Shown in pieces: positions 1 through 6,213 of a stretch of DNA of 6,732 bases. The first letter of the stretch is position 1; each line of letters opens with the position of its first letter. Location: assembly GCA_903839795.1 (NCBI GenBank), contig CAIMDR010000542.1:1-6732 (forward strand), read 5' to 3'. The position numbers and the translations under genes were made by a program. The notes under the pieces are model-generated. The model searched no databases. It worked only from the letters and a program-made list of their open reading frames with translations, and was not told the DNA's origin. The stretch is from an uncultured Methylococcaceae bacterium. Its GTDB lineage: Bacteria > Pseudomonadota > Gammaproteobacteria > Methylococcales > Methylomonadaceae.

Positions 1-1
1 C

Positions 2-3000
2 CTGTTCGGCATCCGTGCCTTGCAATCGCTGTCGGTCGATGCGTTTCCCGATGTCACCAACGTGCAGGTTCAAATTGCCACTGAATCCTCAGGGCGCTCA
101 CCGGAAGAGGTCGAACGTTTTATTACGGTGCCGTTGGAAATTGCCATGACGGGTCTGCCAGGCCTGACGGAAATGCGCTCATTAAACAAAAACGGCCTTT
201 CCCTTATAACGCTGGTATTTACAGACGATACCGATGTTTATTTCGCCAGACAATTGGTCATGGAGCGTTTAATAGAGGTCAGCCACAACATGCCTGACGG
301 AATCAATCCAATATTAGGCCCGGTCTCCACAGGACTGGGTGAAGTATATCAATACACGCTGGATAAAGCCGATGATGGACAGCAGGTATTGACACCGGAA
401 GAGCTGATGCGTCGCCGTGAAACCCAGGATTGGGTGGTGCGCCCCTTGTTGCGTGGCATACAGGGGGTTGCTGAAATCAACTCACAGGGCGGTTATAACA
501 AGCAATATCAAGTACTGATCAATCCTGATCGCATGGCCCATTATCAGATTACTTTGGATGAAGTCTTTAATGCGCTCATTCGTAATAACGCCAACAGTGG
601 CGGCGGTGTTTTACCCCATTATGCCGAGCAATATTTGATTCGGGGCGTGGGTTTAATTCGTGATGTGACTGACATTGATAATATCGTACTCAAAGAAGAA
701 AACAGCGTCCCCATTCATATTCACGATGTCGCCGAGGTAAAAATAGGTCACGAAGTACGGGTTGGCGCGGTGATAAAAAACGGTTATACCGAATCGGTTG
801 GGGGCATTGTGATGATGCTGCGCGGCGGTAATGCCAAAGCCGTTGTTAGTCGCGTTAAAGCCCGCGTTCAGGAAATTAATGACCAGCACATGCTGCCGGA
901 CAACCTGAAAATTGTCCCCTACTATGACCGTAGCGAATTGGTCGATGCAGCGCTACATACTGTCACCAAGGTTCTGCTTGAAGGTATTGCACTGGTGGTT
1001 ATCACCCTGCTGCTGTTTCTCGGTGACATTCGTTCCAGTATCATTGTTGTCAGCACCTTGGTGGTTACGCCACTGGCCACTTTTATCGTGATGAACCAGT
1101 TGGGTATTTCTGCCAACTTGATGTCGCTAGGTGGATTGGCTATTGCCATCGGACTGATTGTCGATGGCTCCGTTGTCGTGGTCGAAAATGCTTTCAGTTT
1201 GCTAACCGAGCGTAAAGGCAGTACCACCAGTCGAATAAAAGTGGTTATGACGGCTGCTCAGGAAGTTGCCACACCGGTGTTATTTGGCGTGGGCATTATC
1301 GTGCTGGTGTTTCTGCCGCTGATGACACTGCAAGGGATGGAAGGCAAGATGTTTGCACCGCTGGCTTATACCATAGCGATTGCCTTGCTGATTTCACTGG
1401 TTTTGTCGCTGACCTTAACGCCGGTCTTATGCTCTTTTCTGTTACAGGGGCACGATACAAAAGAACACGATACACGTATTATCGCCTTTATGAAGCGCCC
1501 CTATCTGAAGCTGCTGGATTTGTCCCTGCAAAAAAGCAAGACAGTGGTTTTTGTGGCGACCAGTTTGTTTATTGGCGCACTGGCATTGCTGCCTCTTTTG
1601 GGTAGTGCTTTTATTCCTGAAATGAAGGAAGGCTCTATTGTTCCGGCAATCAACCGGATGCCGAATATATCATTGCAAGAAGGCATCAAGATGGAAATGG
1701 ACGCCATGCGCATGGTAATGGATATTCCGGGTGTCAGTCTGGCCGTTACCAATATCGGTCGGGGAGAAAGTCCGGCAGACTCGCAAAGTCAGAACGAATC
1801 AACACCCATCGTCAGTTTGAAGCCAAGGAATGAATGGCCGGAAGGTTGGACTCAGGACACTATTGCCGATGCGATCCGCGATAAATTGACTAAAAATTTA
1901 CCTGGCATACAAGTCATCATGGCGCAACCAATTTCAGATCGTGTCGATGAAATGCTGACTGGCGTTCGTTCAGATCTGGCGGTGAAAGTATTCGGCGATG
2001 ATCTGGAGCAGTTAAAAACAACCGCGAATGATATTGCCCGCGTGGCAGGAACTATCAAAGGTGCTCAGGATATTCGGGTAGAGCGACTCACTGGCCAACA
2101 ATATTTATCAATTACTGTCAACCGTGAAGCCACTGCCAGACACGGGATTAATGCCTCGGATATTCATGATGTCATTGAAACCGCTATCGGGGGCAAGAAA
2201 GCAACCGACATTTATGAAGGTGAGCGACGTTTCTCGGCCGCCGTGCGCTTGCCGGAGGATTTTCGCAACAGCATAGAAGCGATTGATGCTATTTTGCTCA
2301 CGTCTCCAAACGGAGCACGTATACCGCTGGGCGATTTGGCGAACATTGGCCTGAATGACGGGCCATCCCAGATAAGCAGGGAAATGGGTAAACGTCGTAT
2401 TGTTATTGGTATTAACGTCAGGGATAGAGACTTGGGCAGTTTTGTGGCAGAGCTGCAAAAAACGGTTTCCAGCCAGATTAAACTGCCGGAAGCCTATTAT
2501 CTGGAATGGGGCGGACAATTTCAGAACATGGAGCGGGCTTTGGGACATCTTAAAATAATCATCCCTATTACTATCGGTGCGATTTTCTTTGTGCTGTTTA
2601 TGCTCTTTAACTCACTACGCTTTGCCGCACTGATTATTCTGGTATTGCCGTTTGCCTCTATAGGCGGCGTGGTCGCTTTGTTTGTTACCGGCGAATATCT
2701 TTCAGTACCGGCCTCGGTCGGGTTTATTGCCTTGTGGGGAATCGCTGTATTAAATGGTGTGGTATTGGTTTCTTATATCCGCAATCTTCGCAACAACGGA
2801 CTTAGCCAGATACAGGCTATTCGCCAAGGTTGTGCGCAACGCTTTCGCCCGGTCATGATGACCGCCACTGTCGCGCTACTGGGACTGGTGCCTTTCTTGT
2901 TCGCCACCGGTCCCGGTTCAGAAGTTCAGCGACCGCTGGCTATTGTTGTTATTGGTGGACTGATTACCTCAACGTTATTGACACTGATTATGTTGCCAAC

Positions 3001-3031
3001 ACTTTACCACTGGTTTGAGGAAAAACGCTAA
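2..3031 (+). CDS. czcA: Heavy-metal efflux RND pump, CzcA/CusA family (5' partial)
   Basis: This is the inner-membrane proton-driven pump of a tripartite cation exporter, which would work with a periplasmic adaptor and an outer-membrane channel that are not in the window. The frame is open from base 2. About 20 N-terminal residues lie upstream, so the TTG at base 20 is an internal Leu codon. The family opening SVDAFPDVTNVQVQ follows the truncated first helix. Helices 2-6 span about 960-1445, helix 7 about 1534-1620, the second periplasmic porter half about 1620-2540, and helices 8-12 about 2555-3010. The helix-4 motif LAIAIGLIVDG...VEN keeps the proton-relay Asp (1163-1165) and the following Glu, but has Ala where CzcA proteins have the first Asp of DFG. 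In the porter half, the first CusA copper-ligand Met is kept (1658-1660), while the positions of the other two hold Glu (1796-1798, 1949-1951). This suggests divalent metals rather than copper or silver. Family certain; substrate open. Confidence 0.93.
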   Translation: MFGIRALQSLSVDAFPDVTNVQVQIATESSGRSPEEVERFITVPLEIAMTGLPGLTEMRSLNKNGLSLITLVFTDDTDVYFARQLVMERLIEVSHNMPDGINPILGPVSTGLGEVYQYTLDKADDGQQVLTPEELMRRRETQDWVVRPLLRGIQGVAEINSQGGYNKQYQVLINPDRMAHYQITLDEVFNALIRNNANSGGGVLPHYAEQYLIRGVGLIRDVTDIDNIVLKEENSVPIHIHDVAEVKIGHEVRVGAVIKNGYTESVGGIVMMLRGGNAKAVVSRVKARVQEINDQHMLPDNLKIVPYYDRSELVDAALHTVTKVLLEGIALVVITLLLFLGDIRSSIIVVSTLVVTPLATFIVMNQLGISANLMSLGGLAIAIGLIVDGSVVVVENAFSLLTERKGSTTSRIKVVMTAAQEVATPVLFGVGIIVLVFLPLMTLQGMEGKMFAPLAYTIAIALLISLVLSLTLTPVLCSFLLQGHDTKEHDTRIIAFMKRPYLKLLDLSLQKSKTVVFVATSLFIGALALLPLLGSAFIPEMKEGSIVPAINRMPNISLQEGIKMEMDAMRMVMDIPGVSLAVTNIGRGESPADSQSQNESTPIVSLKPRNEWPEGWTQDTIADAIRDKLTKNLPGIQVIMAQPISDRVDEMLTGVRSDLAVKVFGDDLEQLKTTANDIARVAGTIKGAQDIRVERLTGQQYLSITVNREATARHGINASDIHDVIETAIGGKKATDIYEGERRFSAAVRLPEDFRNSIEAIDAILLTSPNGARIPLGDLANIGLNDGPSQISREMGKRRIVIGINVRDRDLGSFVAELQKTVSSQIKLPEAYYLEWGGQFQNMERALGHLKIIIPITIGAIFFVLFMLFNSLRFAALIILVLPFASIGGVVALFVTGEYLSVPASVGFIALWGIAVLNGVVLVSYIRNLRNNGLSQIQAIRQGCAQRFRPVMMTATVALLGLVPFLFATGPGSEVQRPLAIVVIGGLITSTLLTLIMLPTLYHWFEEKR

Positions 3032-3062
3032 ACTGTTTTTTTACAACCCAAACTATTTTTTA
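3030..3062 (+). repeat. Imperfect short direct repeat after the pump gene
   Basis: AAACTGTTTTTTTA (3030-3043) is followed 20 bp later by AAACTATTTTTTA (3050-3062). The first copy overlaps the stop codon of the pump gene. The T-runs have no G+C-rich hairpin before them, so this does not look like a classical intrinsic terminator. It may simply be low-complexity spacer. Confidence 0.4.
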
Positions 3063-3068
3063 GCAGAC

Positions 3069-3085
3069 AAAAGGACATTACAGGA
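3069..3085 (+). promoter_or_regulatory. Ribosome binding site of the SulP-carbonic anhydrase gene
   Basis: AAAAGGA (3069-3075) lies 10 bases before the ATG at 3086. A second purine motif, CAGGA (3081-3085), abuts the ATG but is too close to act alone. The spacing favours the ATG at 3086 over the adjacent in-frame ATG at 3089. No convincing -35/-10 pair was found in the 54-bp gap, which fits read-through transcription from the pump gene. Confidence 0.6.
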
Positions 3086-5302
3086 ATGATGAGTCATCGA
3101 TTATCAACACTTAAGGATCACGATTTCAGTGTATGGGCTAACTTAAAATACGATATTCCGGCGAGTATTTCGGTCTTTCTGATCTCCATTCCACTCTCGT
3201 TAGGTATCGCTCTGGCATCCGGTGTACCGCTGTTTTCGGGATTGATTACTGGTATTGTCGGGGGCGTTATCGTCGCCCCGTTAAGTGGCTCATCACTGGG
3301 CATTAGTGGTGCCTCGGCGGGGCTTGCCGTTATTGTGCTCAATGCCGTTCAAGAACTAGGCTTTAATGCTTTTTTACTGGTCGTAGTGATGGCCGGTGTG
3401 TTTCAGCTTCTTATGGGTTTGGCAAAAGCGGGGGTTATTGCTTATTACTTTCCCTCTTCCGTTATTAACGGAATACTGTCCGGGATAGGTATTATTATTT
3501 TTCTAAAGCAAATCCCACACGCTCTGGGGTATGACCAGGATTACGAAGGTGATTTTAGCTTTTTTCAAGCGGATAATTATTCTTCCTTTTCAGAATTGTC
3601 ACACATGCTGGCGTTTATTTCACCGGGTTCAGTTTTTATTGCTCTCACATCCCTGTTGTTTCTCATTTTATGGGATCAGCCGTTCATGAAAAAACACCGC
3701 TTTTTTCAGTTGTTCAACAGTGTGTTAATGGCGGTTATCGCTGGGATACTCACCAATCAACTCCTGCAAAAATTTTCTCCCGAATTTGCGCTTGGCGGTG
3801 CTCACCTGGTCATGATTCCGGTCTTTCAAAAGGCTACTGATGTGTTGGGTCAGTTGTATTTTCCTGATTTTTCCCAGCTTGCCAATCCTAAAATTTATTT
3901 GGCCGCCCTCACCTTGGCGCTGGTAGCCAGCTTGGAATCGTTACTTTCTGTAGAAGCGGTTGATAAATTAGATCCGTATAAAAGAGTGACACCGTCCAAC
4001 CGGGAACTGATAGCGCAAGGTATCGGTAATATCAGTTCAGGGTTGATTGGCGGCTTGCCGTTGACCCAAGTCATTGTGCGTAGCTCCATTAACATCCAAT
4101 CCGGTGCAAGAACCAAGACTTCTGCTTTTATCCGTGGCCTGCTACTGCTGTTTGCCGTTATGCTGATCCCCAGCCTGTTAAATAAAATCCCCTTGGCGAG
4201 TCTGGCGGCCATTCTGCTGGTTGTTGGCTATAAACTGGCCAAGCCTGACGTCTTTAAAACCATGTACAAAGCCGGCATGTATCATTTCATCCCGTTCTGC
4301 GCGACTATTTTAGGCCTGGTTTTTACCGATATGCTGATAGGAATCACTATTGGCTTAACTACCGCTGTGTTTTCGATATTACTGGAAAATTATAAAAGCG
4401 CTTTTTATTTTAATGAAACCTTTATGGGTAATAAAACCATTATTCGCTTGTCTGAACATGTCTCTTTTTTAAATAAAGCCAATATTCTGAAAACCTTTGA
4501 ACAATTACCCGAAAATGCAGAAGTCGTTATTGATGCGACCCGCTCAAAATATATCGATTACGATGTCTACGAAATTATTCAAAACTTTAAAATAGAAGCC
4601 AAGCTTAAAAACATTAAACTGACCCTTGAAAACCTTCGCGGCTATGGCGTGCTTGAGCCTGTCGAGAATGCACGTGCGTTAACCTACGACACACAACAAG
4701 CATTAACCCCGTCGGCAGTATTATCGATACTGAAAGAAGGCAATGCACATTTTGTAAATAATTTAAACGCCAACCGTAATTTACTGGAACAGGTTAATGA
4801 TACCCGGCAAGGTCAATTTCCCATTGCCATCATCCTGAGCTGCATGGATTCACGTACGTCTGTGGAACTGATTTTTGACCAAGGCTTGGGGGATGTATTT
4901 AGCACGCGGATAGCCGGTAATATTATCAACGACGATATTCTGGGCAGTATGGAATTTGCCTGTAAGCTGGCCGGTTCAAAATTGATTGTCGTGTTGGGGC
5001 ATTCGCATTGTGGCGCAATTAAAGGCGCTTGCGCAAAGGTAGATCTGGATCATTTAACAGGTCTGTTACAGAAAATTAAACCGGCTGTCGATGCCGTCAA
5101 TGCAGAAGAGTCGGGAGAATTAACCACTATTAACAACAGCTTTGTGCAAAAAGTGGCCGATAAAAATGTGCAACTGGCGGTCAAGCAGATCAGAAGTAAA
5201 AGCCCTTTGCTGGATGCCATGGAAAAAAACGGAGACATTGGCATCGTCGGCGGAATGTACGACATTGAAACCGGAAAAGTAAAATTTTATGCGGATATTT
5301 AA
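3086..5302 (+). CDS. SulP anion permease fused to beta-carbonic anhydrase
   Basis: This is an inner-membrane transporter, probably for bicarbonate, with a cytoplasmic carbonic anhydrase interconverting CO2 and bicarbonate. Residues about 15-430 form the SulP membrane domain. It begins with the family segment DIPASISVFLISIPLSLGIA, continues with GISGASAGLAVIVL near residue 72, and carries the conserved SNRELIAQGIGN...GLIGGLP block near 310-330. Residues about 446-520 look like a divergent STAS domain (VVIDATRSKYIDYDVYEII) without the usual phosphorylatable Ser/Thr motif. Residues about 548-735 are a full-length beta-carbonic anhydrase. Its zinc ligands are Cys586, His639 and Cys642 (CMDSR and GHSHCG), with the catalytic Asp588-Arg590 pair, and it ends with the usual GGMYDIETG strand. 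Nothing is broken. Such SulP-carbonic anhydrase fusions are known and have been proposed as bicarbonate transporters. The substrate here is inferred from the fusion, and sulfate or another anion is not excluded. The gene lies 54 bp after the metal pump. Confidence 0.93.
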   Translation: MMSHRLSTLKDHDFSVWANLKYDIPASISVFLISIPLSLGIALASGVPLFSGLITGIVGGVIVAPLSGSSLGISGASAGLAVIVLNAVQELGFNAFLLVVVMAGVFQLLMGLAKAGVIAYYFPSSVINGILSGIGIIIFLKQIPHALGYDQDYEGDFSFFQADNYSSFSELSHMLAFISPGSVFIALTSLLFLILWDQPFMKKHRFFQLFNSVLMAVIAGILTNQLLQKFSPEFALGGAHLVMIPVFQKATDVLGQLYFPDFSQLANPKIYLAALTLALVASLESLLSVEAVDKLDPYKRVTPSNRELIAQGIGNISSGLIGGLPLTQVIVRSSINIQSGARTKTSAFIRGLLLLFAVMLIPSLLNKIPLASLAAILLVVGYKLAKPDVFKTMYKAGMYHFIPFCATILGLVFTDMLIGITIGLTTAVFSILLENYKSAFYFNETFMGNKTIIRLSEHVSFLNKANILKTFEQLPENAEVVIDATRSKYIDYDVYEIIQNFKIEAKLKNIKLTLENLRGYGVLEPVENARALTYDTQQALTPSAVLSILKEGNAHFVNNLNANRNLLEQVNDTRQGQFPIAIILSCMDSRTSVELIFDQGLGDVFSTRIAGNIINDDILGSMEFACKLAGSKLIVVLGHSHCGAIKGACAKVDLDHLTGLLQKIKPAVDAVNAEESGELTTINNSFVQKVADKNVQLAVKQIRSKSPLLDAMEKNGDIGIVGGMYDIETGKVKFYADI

Positions 5303-5412
5303 GAGCAGAGTATAGGGTAGCGATGCAATTTCAACGTTAACTATAGACTTTCATAAATTAAATTTCCAATTCGCGTCGCTGTAAACTTATACAGATAACA
5401 TTCATTGAAGGG
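5303..5412. other. Non-coding spacer between live and decayed genes
   Basis: This 110-bp stretch holds the inverted repeat at 5319-5380 and no recognisable gene. TATACA at 5388-5393 resembles a -10 box but has no acceptable -35 partner at 16-18 bp. A typical heme oxygenase N-terminal half, about 400 bp, would not fit here, so if the next frame is a heme oxygenase remnant its front is gone. Confidence 0.5.
5319..5380. repeat. Imperfect inverted repeat in the gap after the SulP gene
   Basis: AGCGATGCAATT (5319-5330) can pair with AATTCGCGTCGCT (5368-5380), giving 12 pairs including one G-T pair and one bulged C, around a 37-base A+T-rich loop. No T-run follows the right arm, so it is a poor intrinsic terminator. 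It could still act as a transcript-end hairpin or be the scar of a rearrangement at the edge of the decayed locus. Confidence 0.4.
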
Positions 5413-5661
5413 ATGGTATCTGTCGACATGGAAATTATTTATCTGAAAATGTATAATATTGCATTTTTTAATGGGTATTCCTTTACTTTTTGTAAGTATT
5501 TAATCTTTGTGTTAGTCTGTTCTCATCTTAAAAAACATAGCTTTTCGGTTGCTTTTGATTGTGACGATCCGCTACAGAAATATCAGCTTAGGCAGACACT
5601 TCAATTATTTAATCAAGTCCTTGATGAACATGTTCCTCATAGAATGTACTCTATACCATAA
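5413..5661 (+). pseudogene. 82-codon frame, possible heme oxygenase (BphO) C-terminal remnant
   Basis: I do not recognise this with certainty. The ATG at 5413 is preceded directly by GAAGGG, too close for a good ribosome site, and the ATG at 5428 would be 15 bases away. Residues 18-22 read FFNGY, like the FF-x-GYG motif of bacterial heme oxygenases. Residues 43-73 read SFSVAFDCDDPLQ...LRQTLQLFNQVLDEH, which resembles the closing W-x-x-F...TF-x-x-LD-x-W stretch of that family. Between the two lies an extra hydrophobic, Cys-containing run (about residues 24-42) that does not fit. The catalytic His region would be missing, so no activity is expected. The position supports the idea, because bacteriophytochrome genes often follow a heme oxygenase that makes biliverdin, and this frame ends one codon before the phytochrome start. 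It is otherwise a small hypothetical protein, and expression is unproven. Confidence 0.35.
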
Positions 5662-5664
5662 ACT

Positions 5665-5955
5665 ATGAACCACTTAATCCAACAGGCATTAAAACAAGCG
5701 ATACAGGTCTGTGCTGGCGAGCCTATCCATCAGATTGGCAACATTCAGCCGCATGGTGCGCTGCTGGTTTTAAGTACTGATCACCTGCGTACTGTACTTC
5801 AAGCCAGCACCAATATTGATTGCTTTATTGACCTGCCTGCCCAAGGTGCGCTTGGCAACTCATTGGTTGAACTGATAGGGGTTTCTTCAGCGCTACAGAG
5901 TTACGAATGTTGTAGCGGAGCCTGTTGCGGTATTACCGGCACTAAACCCGATTAA
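5665..5955 (+). other. Phytochrome PAS_2 segment of the broken gene (96-codon frame)
   Basis: Residues 1 to about 76 match the start of the phytochrome PAS_2 domain, with the biliverdin-attachment Cys16 placed just before EPIH as in bacterial phytochromes. The last ~20 residues, SYECCSGACCGITGTKPD, are Cys-rich nonsense: the same DNA read one frame over encodes GAF sequence. If translated, this would be a truncated 96-residue product unable to form the chromophore pocket. Confidence 0.8.
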
Positions 5956-6130
5956 TAGACAGCCACTTGATATGACCTATTCGGCACTGAGCAGCCTTTC
6001 CCCTGTGCACATGGAATACCTTCAAAACATGGGTGTTCAGGCGTCAATGGTGATTTCATTACTGCAAAACGGTCGATTATGGGGCTTAATATCCCACTTT
6101 TCGCCATTAACTATAACTAATTGTTATTAA
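5879..6130 (+). other. Distal GAF segment of the broken phytochrome, +1 frame
   Basis: This frame opens after a TAG at 5876-5878 and ends at TAA 6128-6130. From about 5891 it reads RYRVTNVVAEPVAVLPALNP, then PLDMTYSALSSLSPVHMEYL, QNMGV and GRLWGLIS. These correspond in order to the second half of the phytochrome GAF domain, including the conserved His of SPxHxxYLxNMG. The final HFSPLTITNCY resembles the HHYSPKR motif only for its first few residues and then degrades. Confidence 0.8.
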
Positions 6131-6213
6131 AGGAGTATATTTTGCTTTTAGCAAGATTATTCAAAGTAAAACTCCTTAAAATTCAATAAATTACGTTCCC
6201 AAAGAGCGAATAA
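6107..6213. other. A+T-rich interruption inside the phytochrome pseudogene
   Basis: About 107 bp separate the last recognisable GAF codons from their continuation at 6214. The stretch is A+T-rich, has stops in the flanking gene's frames (6128-6130, 6211-6213) and encodes nothing recognisable. It contains the inverted repeat at 6127-6180. It is too short for an insertion sequence with a transposase; a MITE-like element, a filler insertion or heavily decayed coding DNA would all fit. Confidence 0.55.
6127..6180. repeat. Inverted repeat within the interruption
   Basis: TTAAAGGAGT (6127-6136) and ACTCCTTAAA (6171-6180) are inverted copies matching at 9 of 10 positions, 34 bases apart. Inside the loop, TTTTGC and GCAAGA can form a further small hairpin with one G-T pair. 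The arms could be termini of a tiny element or an RNA hairpin. No clear target-site duplication flanks them. Confidence 0.5.

Noticed and set aside
20..22. TTG as the start codon of the pump gene
   Set aside because: The frame is open to base 2 and the preceding residues continue the first transmembrane helix expected in this family, so the real start lies outside the window.
2108..2548. 146-codon open frame on the - strand
   Set aside because: It lies wholly inside the porter domain of the pump gene, which has clear family motifs on the + strand. Its translation shows no recognisable domain.
2830..3018. 62-codon + strand frame near the end of the pump gene
   Set aside because: It overlaps the conserved last helices of the pump in another frame and has no ribosome site or recognisable motif.
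3040..3062. TTTACA as a -35 box of a promoter for the SulP gene
   Set aside because: No -10-like hexamer occurs at 16-18 bp spacing; TATTTT at 3054 is much too close.
3895..4212. 105-codon - strand frame inside the SulP gene
   Set aside because: It is antisense to the most conserved SulP block and has no family features of its own.
5911..5952. Cys-rich CCSGACCG tail as a metal-binding motif
   Set aside because: The same DNA one frame over encodes conserved phytochrome GAF sequence, so the Cys-rich tail is an out-of-frame artefact.
6127..6180. Intrinsic terminator
   Set aside because: The stem is A+T-rich with a long loop and no T-run after the right arm, so it does not meet the usual pattern.
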